The translations under genes and the position numbers were made by a program. Below, one piece after another: positions 43,443 through 54,667 of a DNA stretch of 64,000 bases. This stretch comes from Microvirga ossetica (GTDB lineage Bacteria > Pseudomonadota > Alphaproteobacteria > Rhizobiales > Beijerinckiaceae). The first letter of the stretch is position 1; every line of letters begins with the position of its first letter. The notes under the pieces were generated by a model. That model was not told the DNA's origin, searched no databases, and saw nothing but the letters and a program-made list of their open reading frames with translations. The stretch lies in the NCBI RefSeq assembly GCF_002741015.1, contig NZ_CP016616.1, forward strand, positions 293,501-357,500. The letters run 5' to 3'.

Positions 43443-44780
43443 ATGATCACCCGTCGCGCCGTCACCGCCGGTCTTGCCGCGACCCTGATCGGGCTGCCGC
43501 GGCCGGGCCGGTCGCAGACCTCGTCCGGCGCCGTACTGACGGCAAAGCCCGCGCCGATGAAGCTGCGCGCCGATGCGGCGGGCGACGCGGATGTGTGGAG
43601 CTTCGACGGTTCCCCCAGCCCCGTCGTGAAGGCGAGGCAGGGCGAGCAACTGCGGCTCGTGCTCCGCAACGAGACGCCCCTGCCCCTGTCGCTTCACTTT
43701 CACGGCGTGCGCGGCCCAAATGCCATGGACGGTGTCGGCGGGCTGACGCAGGAGCCGGTGGCCACGGGTAAAAGCCACGAATACCGCTTCACCCCGCCCG
43801 ATGCCGGCACCTTTCTGATCCGGCCCTGCGTCCTCGGAGGCAGCGCGGAGCCGCTGGAGCGCGGGCTCTCGGGCCTGCTGATCGTCGAGGGGCCGAACCC
43901 GCCCCAGGTCGACCGCGACCTCGCTCTGGTGATCGACGACTGGCGCCTGAACGACGACGGTTCGCTCGCCGCGTTCGAGAAGCCGGCGGAGGCGGCTCCC
44001 GCCGGCCGCCTCGGAAGCTGGCTCAGCGTCAACGGCGCGGCGACGCCGCAGCGGATCGAGGCCCCACCCGGCGGACGCCTGCGCCTGCGCCTCGCCAATG
44101 CGTGCAATGCGCGGGCCATGCGCCTGCGCTTCGACAGGCTGAAAGCCTATGTGATCGCCATCGACGGACAGCCTGCTTCCGGCACCTTCGAGCCGCTGCG
44201 CGCCTCCCTGCCCTTCGCGCCCGGCACCCGTTACGACCTGCTTGTCGACCTGGCGTCGGAGGCCGGTGCGACGGGCACGGTGACGGCCATGATCGGCGAC
44301 GGCATGCCGCTTGCCGAGATCGTCGCCGCCGGCGAGAAGCGCCCGGCCCTGCCGGATGTCGCCCCGCTTCCGCCGAACCCGCGTTTGCCTGACGCGATCA
44401 GGCTCCAGAACGCGACCCGCAAGGACGTGACGATCAAGGGCGATCCAAAAGCTCCAAACGCCCCCTGGACCTTCAACGGGGCGGTGGGCAAGCCGTCGGG
44501 TGTGCCGCTCGTCAAGGTGAAACGCGGCACACCCGTCGTGCTGACGCTCGTGAATCAGACCGCATTGATGCAACCCCTGCATCTGCATGGCCATTGCTTC
44601 CGGCTGCTGCACGCGCTCGACGACGGCTGGGAGCCTTACTTCCTCGACACGGTGCAGGTGCCCGAGAACAAGACGATCCGCATCGCCTTCGTCGCCGACA
44701 ATCCGGGCAAGTGGCTTCTCGCCTCGACCGTGATGGAGCGGTTCGATGCCGGCCTGTGGACCTGGATCGAGGTTACTTGA
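43443..44780 (+). CDS. Multicopper-oxidase-fold protein lacking most copper ligands
   Basis: A 445-residue exported protein with a twin-arginine-like signal (MITRRAVTAGLAATLIGLP). Three cupredoxin domains are suggested by LSLHFHGVRGPNAMDG near residue 84 and MQPLHLHGHCFRLLH near 377. The second histidine motif (normally WYHxH) is replaced by GTFLIRPC, and the last (normally HCHxxxHxxxGM) by LLASTVMERFDAGLWTW. Type 1 copper and much of the trinuclear site therefore look lost. It may bind copper weakly or be structural, like FtsP/SufI proteins. ATG 43443 is preferred over 43407 and 43335. Its stop overlaps the convergent nnr gene by 8 bp. Confidence 0.85.
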   Translation: MITRRAVTAGLAATLIGLPRPGRSQTSSGAVLTAKPAPMKLRADAAGDADVWSFDGSPSPVVKARQGEQLRLVLRNETPLPLSLHFHGVRGPNAMDGVGGLTQEPVATGKSHEYRFTPPDAGTFLIRPCVLGGSAEPLERGLSGLLIVEGPNPPQVDRDLALVIDDWRLNDDGSLAAFEKPAEAAPAGRLGSWLSVNGAATPQRIEAPPGGRLRLRLANACNARAMRLRFDRLKAYVIAIDGQPASGTFEPLRASLPFAPGTRYDLLVDLASEAGATGTVTAMIGDGMPLAEIVAAGEKRPALPDVAPLPPNPRLPDAIRLQNATRKDVTIKGDPKAPNAPWTFNGAVGKPSGVPLVKVKRGTPVVLTLVNQTALMQPLHLHGHCFRLLHALDDGWEPYFLDTVQVPENKTIRIAFVADNPGKWLLASTVMERFDAGLWTWIEVT

Positions 44781-46260
44781 GCAATTCGCGCAGGACGCCC
44801 GGCACCAGATCGGCCAGGTCCTCGGCGATGAGACCGGGGCCAAAGCTCCGCCCGGCTTCGGCGTGGATCCAGACCCCGGCGCAGGCCGCCTCGAAGGCGG
44901 GCACGTTCTGCGCCATCAGCCCGGCGATGAGCCCGCAGAGCGTATCGCCGGATCCCGCCGTCGCCAGATAGGGCGTGCCGTTCTCGTTGATTGCCGCCCG
45001 GCCGTCGGGCGCGGCGATCACCGTGTCCGCTCCCTTCAGCACGATCACGGCACCGGGATAGGCGGCGGCGCGGCGCGCTCGCTCGATTTTCGATTCCGGA
45101 TCAAGGATATCCGCATGTCCCTTGAACAATCGGTTGAACTCGCCGCCATGGGGCGTCAGCACCGTGGGAGCATGGCGGAAGGCACCATGGAGCTCCGATG
45201 CCAGCCCCTCGAACGAGGTCAGCGCATCGGCGTCGAGGACGAGATGCCGCCTTGCATGAACCGCGACGGCCACCATCGCCCGCGTGCCAGCATGGACGCC
45301 GAGCGCCGGCCCCAGAACGAGGGCGTTCAGGCGCGTGTCCTGCAGGATGGCGTGCAGCCCCTCCGGACCGTCGCATCCCCTCAGCATGACCGCGGTGAGA
45401 TGCGCCGCGTTGACCCCGAGGGCCTCGGGCGGCGAGGCGACCGTCACCAGGCCGGAGCCGATCCTGAGCGCAGCGCGTGCCGCCAGCCGGGCCGCGCCGG
45501 TCCGGGTCGCTCCGCCGGAGGCGACGAGGGTATGGCCGCGCTCATATTTGTGCGACGAGAGCCCGGGCTGCGGCAGAGCCCGCAGCCAGAGATCCGGGTG
45601 GTTGGCAAACAGGTGTCCGCCCTTGGCCGCCAGAATCTCCCGGCCGATGCCGATATCCGCCACCTCGACCTCGCCGCAATGCGCCCGCCCCGGCATGAGC
45701 AGGTGGCAGGGCTTTCGCGCCGCGAAGGTCACGGTGCGGGCCGCCTTGACGGCGATGCCCCGCACCGCTCCCGTGTCGCCGTCGATGCCGGAGGGAAGAT
45801 CGACGGCGAGAATCGGCAGGCCCGATCCGTTCATCCGGTCGACCACATGGCGCGCCGCGCCGTCGAGGTCGCGGGCGAGGCCGGTGCCGAAGAGCGCATC
45901 GACGATCAGGTGGGCATCGGCGAAAGATGCCTCTTCCGCAGCCGCGACCGGTCCGGCCCAGCCCCGCGCGGCTTCCGCTGCATCGCCCCTCAAGCGATCC
46001 TGGCTTCCGAGAAGGAACAGGGACACGCGATGGCCCCGCTCGGCCAGGATCGCAGCCGCGATGAAGCCGTCGCCGCCATTCTGACCGGGTCCGGCGACAA
46101 TCGCGATCCGCTTGCCGGAAGAGACTAATTTTTCGGCAGAATCGGCTACGGCGCGCCCTGCCCGGCGCATCAGCTCGAACCCCGGAAGCCCGCAAGCGAT
46201 GGCTTCAACGTCGGACTGCTTCATTTCGGAGGGGGTCAGAACGAGTTCAGGGGCTGTCAT
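44773..46260 (-). CDS. nnr: Bifunctional NAD(P)HX epimerase / ADP-dependent dehydratase
   Basis: A 495-residue repair enzyme that epimerises and dehydrates hydrated NAD(P)H. The N-terminal YjeF_N epimerase (about 5-215) has MRRAGRAVADSAEK, GPGQNGGDGFIAA and LPSGIDGDTG. The C-terminal ribokinase-like dehydratase (about 225-495) has KYERGHTLVASGGATRTGAA, VLTPHGGEFNRLF and the catalytic-site loop ATAGSGDTLCGLIAGL. ATG 46260 is chosen from the domain start. It is divergent from glnB with 183 bp between and convergent with the copper-oxidase-like gene. Confidence 0.94.
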   Translation of the reverse strand: MTAPELVLTPSEMKQSDVEAIACGLPGFELMRRAGRAVADSAEKLVSSGKRIAIVAGPGQNGGDGFIAAAILAERGHRVSLFLLGSQDRLRGDAAEAARGWAGPVAAAEEASFADAHLIVDALFGTGLARDLDGAARHVVDRMNGSGLPILAVDLPSGIDGDTGAVRGIAVKAARTVTFAARKPCHLLMPGRAHCGEVEVADIGIGREILAAKGGHLFANHPDLWLRALPQPGLSSHKYERGHTLVASGGATRTGAARLAARAALRIGSGLVTVASPPEALGVNAAHLTAVMLRGCDGPEGLHAILQDTRLNALVLGPALGVHAGTRAMVAVAVHARRHLVLDADALTSFEGLASELHGAFRHAPTVLTPHGGEFNRLFKGHADILDPESKIERARRAAAYPGAVIVLKGADTVIAAPDGRAAINENGTPYLATAGSGDTLCGLIAGLMAQNVPAFEAACAGVWIHAEAGRSFGPGLIAEDLADLVPGVLRELLK

Positions 46261-46329
46261 GGGAGCAAAATGGACTCGTTTTCGACGATTTGGCGAGGTT
46301 TTCCGCAACTGCACAAACTTTGATCATGA

Positions 46330-46782
<453 letters not shown>

Positions 46783-46854
46783 GCTCGCTTTCTCAAGCCG
46801 AAGCCTTTCCGGGCCGAGGATAATCCTAAAAGGGCAGAAGAGGACCAGACGACC

Positions 46855-48264
46855 ATGCAGACCGCCAAGGAAGTGCTCAAGGCGATCAAGGATAACGACG
46901 TTCAATATGTCGACTTCCGTTTCACCGACCCGCGCGGCAAGTGGCAGCACGTCACTTTCGACGTCGGCATGGTCGATGAAGACCTGTTCGCCGACGGCAT
47001 CATGTTCGACGGTTCCTCCATCGCCGGCTGGAAGGCGATCAACGAATCCGACATGACCCTCATGCCCGATCCGACGACCGCCCAGATCGACCCCTTCTTC
47101 TCGGCCTCGACCATGTCGATCAACTGCGACATCCTCGAGCCGGCGACCGGCGAGCCCTACAACCGCGATCCGCGCGGCATCGCCAAGAAGGCCGAGGCCT
47201 ACCTGCAGTCTACGGGTATCGCCGACACGGTTTATGTCGGTCCTGAGGCCGAGTTCTTCGTGTTCGACGACGTGAAGTTCATGGCCGACCCATACAACAC
47301 CGGCTTCAAGCTCGACTCCTCCGAGCTGCCGACCAACGGCGACACGGCCTATGAGGGCGGCAACCTCGGTCACCGCATCCCGACCAAGGGCGGCTACTTC
47401 CCGGTTCCCCCACTCGATTCCGCGCAGGACATGCGCGGCGAGATGCTGGCTGCCATGAAGGCCATGGGCGTGACGGTCGAAAAGCACCACCACGAGGTGG
47501 CTTCCGCCCAGCACGAGCTAGGCACGAAGTTCAACACCCTGGTGAAGACTGCCGACGAGATGCAGATCTACAAGTACTGCATCCACAACGTGGCCCAGTC
47601 CTACGGCAAGACGGCCACCTTCATGCCGAAGCCGGTCTTTGGCGACAACGGCTCGGGCATGCACGTGCACCAGTCGCTGTGGAAGGGCGGCAAGCCCCTC
47701 TTCGCCGGCAACAAATATGCCGATCTGTCGCAGGAATGCCTGTGGTACATCGGCGGCATCATCAAGCACGCCAAGGCGCTGAACGCCTTCACCAACCCGT
47801 CGACGAACTCCTACAAGCGTCTCGTCCCCGGCTACGAGGCTCCGGTGCTGCTGGCCTACTCGGCCCGTAACCGCTCCGCCTCCTGCCGTATTCCGTGGAC
47901 GACCTCGCCGAAGGCCAAGCGCGTCGAGGTCCGCTTCCCCGATCCGACCGCCAATCCGTATCTCGCCTTCGCGGCGATGCTGATGGCCGGTCTCGACGGC
48001 ATCATCAACAAGATCGATCCCGGCCAAGCGATGGACAAGGATCTCTACGATCTGCCGCCGCGCGAACTGAAGAAGATCCCGACCGTCTGCGGCTCGCTCC
48101 GCGAAGCCCTCGCCAGCCTCGACAAGGACCGCGCGTTCCTGAAGGCCGGCGGCGTCTTCAACGACGACTTCATCGACAGCTACATCGAGCTGAAGATGAC
48201 GGAAGTCGCTCGCTTCGAGATGACCCCGCATCCGGTCGAGTTCCAGATGTACTACTCCGTCTAA
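46855..48264 (+). CDS. glnA: Type I glutamine synthetase
   Basis: A 469-residue dodecameric GSI enzyme making glutamine from glutamate, ammonia and ATP. GS beta-grasp [15 protein letters not shown], metal ligands [13 protein letters not shown], the ATP region [16 protein letters not shown] and the substrate loop [17 protein letters not shown] are present. The adenylylation Tyr398 is in [13 protein letters not shown], so activity is controlled by GlnE. AGAGGACC upstream of ATG 46855 is the ribosome site. A strong terminator follows. Confidence 0.97.
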   Translation: MQTAKEVLKAIKDNDVQYVDFRFTDPRGKWQHVTFDVGMVDEDLFADGIMFDGSSIAGWKAINESDMTLMPDPTTAQIDPFFSASTMSINCDILEPATGEPYNRDPRGIAKKAEAYLQSTGIADTVYVGPEAEFFVFDDVKFMADPYNTGFKLDSSELPTNGDTAYEGGNLGHRIPTKGGYFPVPPLDSAQDMRGEMLAAMKAMGVTVEKHHHEVASAQHELGTKFNTLVKTADEMQIYKYCIHNVAQSYGKTATFMPKPVFGDNGSGMHVHQSLWKGGKPLFAGNKYADLSQECLWYIGGIIKHAKALNAFTNPSTNSYKRLVPGYEAPVLLAYSARNRSASCRIPWTTSPKAKRVEVRFPDPTANPYLAFAAMLMAGLDGIINKIDPGQAMDKDLYDLPPRELKKIPTVCGSLREALASLDKDRAFLKAGGVFNDDFIDSYIELKMTEVARFEMTPHPVEFQMYYSV

Positions 48265-48309
48265 CGGACGAGACTTTCCTCCCGGCTGCTTAAAACGCAG
48301 CCTTCCTTC

Positions 48310-48337
48310 GCCGGAGCCCTCGGGCTCCGGCTTTTTT
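48310..48337 (+). terminator. Rho-independent terminator of glnBA
   Basis: A 10-bp stem GCCGGAGCCC/GGGCTCCGGC with a 2-base apex, followed by TTTTTTG. It lies 45 bp after the glnA stop. Confidence 0.9.
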
Positions 48338-48461
48338 GTCTCGTTGACAGGGAATGTCCTCTCTCTGTACCGGCTTCGATCGGGAAAGCTCCTATCGGAT
48401 AACCTGCTTTTGAGAGAGCCCTGGCGACAAGCTTCGCCGCCTATTGTCGCCGGGGAAGAGG

Positions 48462-48728
48462 ATGTTATCGTTGAGGATGCTCGAAGCGACGGACACCCTC
48501 GAGGGAGCCATCAAGACGCTTGCAGCCGGCAGTGTGGGCGCAGCCTCCGTCCTGGGAAGGATTGTGGATGAGCCTTTTGCGGGCCTCATGATCCTTCTGG
48601 ATCTTGAAAGACTTGGCCTGCGTGGCGAGCAGATCTGGCGTCTCTACCGGGATGTCCACGGCATGAATCTGAACGGGTTCATCGGGCACGTGAAAACCCA
48701 GGCCGCCCGGGTCGACAGGTTCTTCTAA
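48462..48728 (+). CDS. Small hypothetical protein
   Basis: An 88-residue protein with a central hydrophobic helix-like stretch (FAGLMILLDLERLGLRGEQI) and the C-terminal motif YRDVHGMNLNGFIGHVKTQA. No signal peptide and no family I recognise. Start choices are ATG 48462 (GGGG six bases upstream), ATG 48477 or TTG 48444. It lies between the glnA terminator and IS481 copy 2. Composition and a sharply bounded frame support a real gene, but it could be a remnant. Confidence 0.55.
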   Translation: MLSLRMLEATDTLEGAIKTLAAGSVGAASVLGRIVDEPFAGLMILLDLERLGLRGEQIWRLYRDVHGMNLNGFIGHVKTQAARVDRFF

Positions 48729-48848
48729 GCTCCCGATCCGGAGTTCCACATGTCATCACCGACCTAGCGAAATCCATTCGGCCCGTCACCGCCTCGGCTC
48801 CTCGGTGTCTGGACGAAAACTCACATTCCTCGTCATCACCGGGCTTGT

Positions 48849-50108
48849 TGTTCAGCCCGGAGACATGGTCGCCGGGTGTTCGGAGACATGGCCGCCACCT
48901 CAAACTGTCATGGATGCGTCTAAAGGAGGCGGTCCATGCCGTGGCAAGAGGTGTCGAAGATGGATCGGCGACGGGAATTCGTTGCGCTCGCCCTGGCGGA
49001 GGGGGCCAACCGGCGCGCACTGTGCCGGGGCTTCGGCATTCATCCGAAGACGGGCTACAAATGGCTGAGGCGCTGGGCCGCCGGGGAGGCCCTGGAGGAG
49101 CGTTCGCGCCGGCCGCGGCGCAGCCCGCGCCGGACGGATGCGGCGGTTGAGACGCGCATCCTGGCGGTGCGGGATGCCCACCCGGCCTGGGGCGCGCGCA
49201 AGATCGCGCGCTGCCTCGAGCGGGAGGGCGTGGCTTCGCCCGCGGTGTCGGTGGTGCATGAGATCCTGCGCCGGAGCGGGCGGATCGTGCCGCCCCGCGG
49301 CGGCCCGCCGGCCGGCCTGCGCTTCGAGAAGCCGGCGCCGAACCTGCTGTGGCAGATGGACTTCAAGGGCTGGATCCGGCTCGCCGACGGCAGCCGCTGC
49401 CATCCGCTGACCGTCATCGACGACCACTCGCGCTATGCCGTGGTGCTGGCGGCCTGTAGCGACGAGACGGGGGCGACGGTGCGTGCGCATCTGGAGCGGG
49501 CGTTCGGCCGCTACGGGCTGCCGCAGGCGGTGTTCGTGGACAACGGCACGCCCTGGGGCGCTGCCGCCGGAGCGCCCTGGACACGCTTCGGCGTCTGGCT
49601 GCTGAAGCTGGGCGTGGCGGTGCTGCACAGCCGGCCCTACCACCCGCAGAGCCGGGGCAAGAACGAGCGCTTCCATCGTACGCTCAAGGCCGAGGTCTTC
49701 GCCCTGCGCGCGTTTCGCGACCGGACGGCGGTGCAGCATGCGCTCGACGCCTGGCGCCAGACCTACAACCTGGAACGGCCGCATGAGGCGCTGGGCCAGG
49801 CGGTGCCGGCCAGCCGCTACCGTCCCAGCGCGCGGGCCCTGCCGGCAAAGCTGCCGGCGGTGCAGTATGCGCAAGGCGAGACCGTGCGGCGGGTCCTGTC
49901 CGGCAAGGATTACGTCACCTTCCGCGGACGGCTGTGGAAGGTGCCGACGGCGTTCCGCGGCGAGACGGTCGCGATCCGGCCCCTCGCTGCAGACGGCCGG
50001 TTCGGCGTCTTCTTCGCCACCCAGCAGATCGCCAGCATCGACTTGACCGACCGCAAAAGTGGCGCTCATCTCTCCGAACAGGTGACGGCTATCTCTCCAG
50101 ACTGAACA
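48849..50108 (+). mobile_element. IS481-family insertion sequence, copy 2
   Basis: A 1260-bp element with the same TGTTCAG-type terminal inverted repeats and transposase as copy 1 (6105-7364) but in the opposite orientation. Sequence outside the left end is GTCATCACCGGGCTTGT and outside the right end ACAAGGCCGGTGATCC, halves of the intergenic palindrome family. At the equivalent flank copy 1 differs by one base two positions outside the end (AACAATAAG versus AACAACAAG), which supports the boundary. No simple direct target duplication is visible. Confidence 0.88.
48936..50105 (+). CDS. IS481-family transposase (DDE integrase core)
   Basis: 389 residues, identical throughout to the product of 6108-7277. 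N-terminal HTH, DDE residues in WQMDFKGW, FVDNGTPW and KNERFHRTL, then a basic C-terminal region. The stop codon lies three bases inside the element end, within the terminal repeat. Intact and possibly active. Alternative start at the internal methionine MDRRREF (48960). Confidence 0.93.
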   Translation: MPWQEVSKMDRRREFVALALAEGANRRALCRGFGIHPKTGYKWLRRWAAGEALEERSRRPRRSPRRTDAAVETRILAVRDAHPAWGARKIARCLEREGVASPAVSVVHEILRRSGRIVPPRGGPPAGLRFEKPAPNLLWQMDFKGWIRLADGSRCHPLTVIDDHSRYAVVLAACSDETGATVRAHLERAFGRYGLPQAVFVDNGTPWGAAAGAPWTRFGVWLLKLGVAVLHSRPYHPQSRGKNERFHRTLKAEVFALRAFRDRTAVQHALDAWRQTYNLERPHEALGQAVPASRYRPSARALPAKLPAVQYAQGETVRRVLSGKDYVTFRGRLWKVPTAFRGETVAIRPLAADGRFGVFFATQQIASIDLTDRKSGAHLSEQVTAISPD

Positions 50109-50290
50109 ACAAGGCCGGTGATCCCGATCCGATAGGCGCGGTGCTTTCCCCCTCGGGAAGGTCGCCATAAGGCCATCAATGACGCGGCAGGTCTTGTCCA
50201 CGCGGGGTCGGTGAACCCTCGTTTTCCTATTCTCGGCCAGACACTCAGGCGCGCGCCCCGTCAGCAGCCTCTGCTTTGGCTCGCAAAAAC

Positions 50291-50320
50291 AAAAAGGCCC
50301 GGGGTGTGACCCGGGCCTTT
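50291..50320 (-). terminator. Rho-independent terminator of the outer-membrane protein gene
   Basis: An 11-bp stem AAAGGCCCGGG/CCCGGGCCTTT with loop GTGTGA. On the minus strand it continues with TTGTTTTTGC. It lies about 25 bp after the stop. Confidence 0.88.
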
Positions 50321-50345
50321 TCGTCTGTCTCGGGTGAGACGGATC

Positions 50346-50990
50346 TTAGTAGGTGCCGAAGCGGAAGTTCAGACCGGCGCGCACCACACCGAACTCGGCG
50401 TCGTTGTCGAGGTCGAGGCCCGGGAAGTTGTCGTCCTGGTCGAGGTTGACGTACAGGCCTTCGATCTTGGCCGACAGGTTGTTGGTGAAGGCGTACTCGA
50501 GACCACCGCCGACGGTCCAGCCGGTCGCGTTGTCAGCGAAGGCGAAGCCGCCGGTGGCGTAGATCAGGGCGCGATCGAAGGCCACACCGGCGCGAGCCCG
50601 CACCGTGCCGAACCAGTCGCTGGTGTTGAAGTCGTCGTCGAGGATGCCGTCGCCGTCGAAGTCGAAGCGGTCGTCGCCGCCGAAATCGGCGTACTGGATG
50701 TCGCCTTCGAGACCGACCACGAACGAACCGATCTGGTAGTTGTAACCGGCCTGGGCGCCGCCGACGAAGCCACCCTCGTCGTCGAGGTCGAACGTCAGGC
50801 CGCCGACGGTGATGCTGTCATTGGCATTCCAGCCGTAGCCGGCGTTCACACCGACGTAGAAGCCGGTCCAGGTGAAGACCGGAACGGCGGCGATCATCGG
50901 AGCCGGAGCGGCGCGCGAGGGCAGGTCGGCAGCCATGGCGCCAGTGGCCAGGCCGAGAAGGGCGACCGAAGAGAGGAGAATCTTTTTCAT
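50346..50990 (-). CDS. Porin-like outer-membrane beta-barrel protein (Omp25/31 type)
   Basis: A 214-residue protein with a signal peptide (MKKILLSSVALLGLATGAMA, mature start ADLPSR). An eight-stranded barrel follows, beginning with the family signature FTWTGFYVGVNAGYGWN and ending in a strand with C-terminal aromatic residue (RAGLNFRFGTY). Asp-rich loops (DDRFDFDGDGILDDDF) face outside. Such barrels are abundant structural outer-membrane proteins of Hyphomicrobiales. ATG 50990 is supported by the signal peptide. Monocistronic with a strong terminator. Confidence 0.9.
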   Translation of the reverse strand: MKKILLSSVALLGLATGAMAADLPSRAAPAPMIAAVPVFTWTGFYVGVNAGYGWNANDSITVGGLTFDLDDEGGFVGGAQAGYNYQIGSFVVGLEGDIQYADFGGDDRFDFDGDGILDDDFNTSDWFGTVRARAGVAFDRALIYATGGFAFADNATGWTVGGGLEYAFTNNLSAKIEGLYVNLDQDDNFPGLDLDNDAEFGVVRAGLNFRFGTY

Positions 50991-51299
50991 TGGTTGGGTC
51001 CGTCTGTTAGGAGACTGTGGTCCAGCTTATAGCCGAGACTTGACCCTGCGTCTGTCACTTTCCTGCCACACATAAGACCAAAGCCGAATATAATCCCCCG
51101 ACAACCCAAGGTCGGTGGCTCCGGTATCTCCTTCCGCTTGGCCAGTCATTCCGAAACGGCACAGATAGAGTTTTTGAATACGTCAGATTTTTCAGTGGCT
51201 TGCGCCTTCGACGCGGAGGCCGCCTCCCTTTGCGAGCCTCTGTAACGAATGATTGACCATCTTTTATACGAGCTTCGCAAGAAGCAGGCAGAACTATGG
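50991..51299. other. Intergenic region between the barrel protein and hydrolase genes
   Basis: About 310 bp, partly AT-rich, upstream of the outer-membrane gene and downstream of the hydrolase gene, both on the minus strand. It should contain the barrel gene promoter; TATAAG near 51031-51036 is a candidate -10 on the minus strand, with no clear partner. I see no gene here. Confidence 0.4.
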
Positions 51300-51998
51300 T
51301 TAATTCTCGTTCAACCATAGCTTGAGGGCCTGAATCGCCCGCTCCGGCTGCTCGAGGGTCGACAGGTGCCCCGCCCCGGGCACGATCACGAGCGACGACC
51401 ATTCGATCATTTCCGCCATCTCCCGTGCGATGTCCGGTGGAGTGATGGCATCCCCTTCCCCAACGAGCACGAGAGTCGGGATCTCGATGCCGGGCAGGTC
51501 CGGCCGGGAATCGGGACGGGCCATGATTGCCCGCTGCTGGCGGATATAGGCGTCCGGGCCTGTCTCCCGCAGCATGGCGAGGGAGATGTCCTGCAGCACC
51601 TGATCAGCCTGATTGTCGGGATGGACGAGGCGCGGCCAGAGCCTGGAATGGATATCCTCGAGGCGGCCGGCCTCGGCGAGGGCAATCAGCCGCTCGCGGT
51701 CCTGGCCCGCCTCGACCGAGTCGGGGCGAGCGCTCGTGTCGAGCAGCCCGAGCCGCGAGACCCGCTCCGGCGCCTGCCGCATCACCTCCATGGCGACGTA
51801 TCCGCCCATCGAGAGCCCGGCCAAGGCGAAGCGCTCGGGAGTCTCGCGCAGAAGTCGGGCCGCGATGGCCGGAACCGAATCATCCCTCATATGATCGGCC
51901 ACCAGGACGGTGCGCCCATCGGACAGGGCCTCGATCTGCGGTTCGAAAAGGCGGGAGGTGCAGGCCAGCCCGGGGATCAGAACGAGTGCTTCGGCCAT
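51300..51998 (-). CDS. Alpha/beta hydrolase
   Basis: A 232-residue alpha/beta hydrolase. The nucleophile elbow is FALAGLSMGGYVAMEV (Ser in GLSMGG), the catalytic His is in IVPGAGHLSTLEQPE near residue 208, and the acid probably in LVLVGEGDAITPP. The oxyanion-hole region is LVLIPGLACTSRLF. The substrate is unknown; close relatives include esterases and MenH-like enzymes. No signal peptide. Divergent from the helicase gene with about 190 bp between them. Confidence 0.88.
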   Translation of the reverse strand: MAEALVLIPGLACTSRLFEPQIEALSDGRTVLVADHMRDDSVPAIAARLLRETPERFALAGLSMGGYVAMEVMRQAPERVSRLGLLDTSARPDSVEAGQDRERLIALAEAGRLEDIHSRLWPRLVHPDNQADQVLQDISLAMLRETGPDAYIRQQRAIMARPDSRPDLPGIEIPTLVLVGEGDAITPPDIAREMAEMIEWSSLVIVPGAGHLSTLEQPERAIQALKLWLNEN

Positions 51999-52186
51999 TC
52001 AATTTATCCTTTGCGGTCCTTTGGCAAGTTTCCCTGGATTGACAAGCGCATAGCTTGTCCTATGGTCCCGCCACTCCTTAACTTGAGCAAGAGCCTCAGG
52101 TGAAACCAGTCTCGCGCCTGTTTGTTGCCGTAGAGCGCGGCCGGCACTTAAGAGCGCGCCTAGCCCCTCAACGGTAATTTACATTC

Positions 52187-53738
<1,552 letters not shown>

Positions 53739-53746
<8 letters not shown>

Positions 53747-54113
53747 CGGGTCCGGAGGCCCGCCTCCGGGTCTTCATGGCAGCCTTGGCCTTACCAGTCG
53801 CCTTCCTCCGGGCTGCCGCCACGGCCATGCGTCCCAGCTCGGCCGCCTCCTCGGGGTCGTCGAGAGCCGATTCGGGCATCAGCCAATAGCTCGTGAGCGT
53901 CTTGCTCCCGTCGCACGTCTCGTAAGAAAAGGGGCGCGAACCGGCGTCGCGATAGAAGGCGACGCTCTCATCGTCAGTCTTGAGATACAATTCCCCGGAC
54001 GCTACCAGCGCGAACATCAGCTCGTCTCGGTAGACGCCCTGCCCTCCGAACATGCGCCGGATCTGGACGGGGCCGAGGCCGCGGAAGATCTCGCGGATAT
54101 CCTCGGCATCCAT
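53739..54113 (-). CDS. TfoX/Sxy N-terminal domain protein
   Basis: A 124-residue protein. Residues 1-100 form a TfoX_N domain: IREIFRGLGPVQIRRMFGGQ, GVYRDELMFALVASGELYLK and SYWLMPESALDDPEE. A basic C-terminal tail (ARRKATGKAKAAMKTRRRA) follows. Full-length TfoX activates competence genes in gammaproteobacteria; short N-domain proteins have unknown roles. It lies three bases before the A-type carrier gene stop in the same direction, so they may share a transcript. Confidence 0.85.
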
Positions 54114-54116
54114 GGC

Positions 54117-54497
54117 TCAGCCCGCCGATTGGAGCGCGGGAGGCGTGGCAGGCGTGATCGCGACGGATTCGCCGCAGCCGCAGGCCGAGGTCTGGTTGGG
54201 ATTGTTGAAGACGAACTGGGACGACATCTTGGACGTCTGGAAGTCCATTTCCGTACCGAGCAGGAACAGTACGGCCTTGGGATCGATGAGCACGGTCACG
54301 CCCTTGTCCTCGACCACCTCGTCGAGCGGGTTGACGCTTTCCGCATATTCCATGGTGTAGGACATGCCGGCGCAGCCGCCGTTCTTCACGCCGACGCGCA
54401 CGCCCACGATGGGGCGCTCCGCCTTGCCGATGATATCCTTGACGCGGGTTGCCGCCGCGTCGGTCAAGGTCACGACCTTGAAGCCGGGTAGAGCCAT
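54117..54497 (-). CDS. sufA: A-type iron-sulfur carrier (SufA/ErpA/IscA-like)
   Basis: A 126-residue Fe-S carrier. The three conserved cysteines are in VKNGGCAGMSY and QTSACGCGES. DPKAVLFLLGTEMDFQ and SQFVFNNPNQ are family signatures. It receives clusters from the SUF scaffold and passes them to apoproteins. GGAGAGAAGG upstream of ATG 54497 sets the start; the longer frame is rejected. It is separated from the SUF operon at 56.8-63.4 kb by an antiporter gene on the other strand, where other Rhizobiales have it at the end of the operon. Confidence 0.92.
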   Translation of the reverse strand: MALPGFKVVTLTDAAATRVKDIIGKAERPIVGVRVGVKNGGCAGMSYTMEYAESVNPLDEVVEDKGVTVLIDPKAVLFLLGTEMDFQTSKMSSQFVFNNPNQTSACGCGESVAITPATPPALQSAG

Positions 54498-54667
54498 AAG
54501 CCTTCTCTCCTGACGGCCGGGTTCAAGGCCCGGGCAGAACGAGTTCATATCTCTATAGATAAGAGCGGAAAGGGCAAACGTCGAGACCGTTCGGGGTTGC
54601 CCCAACGGCCCAGGTCGACCATATCGGGGTTGTTCCATCCCAAAAACACCCTGCCGAAGGAGAGCCG

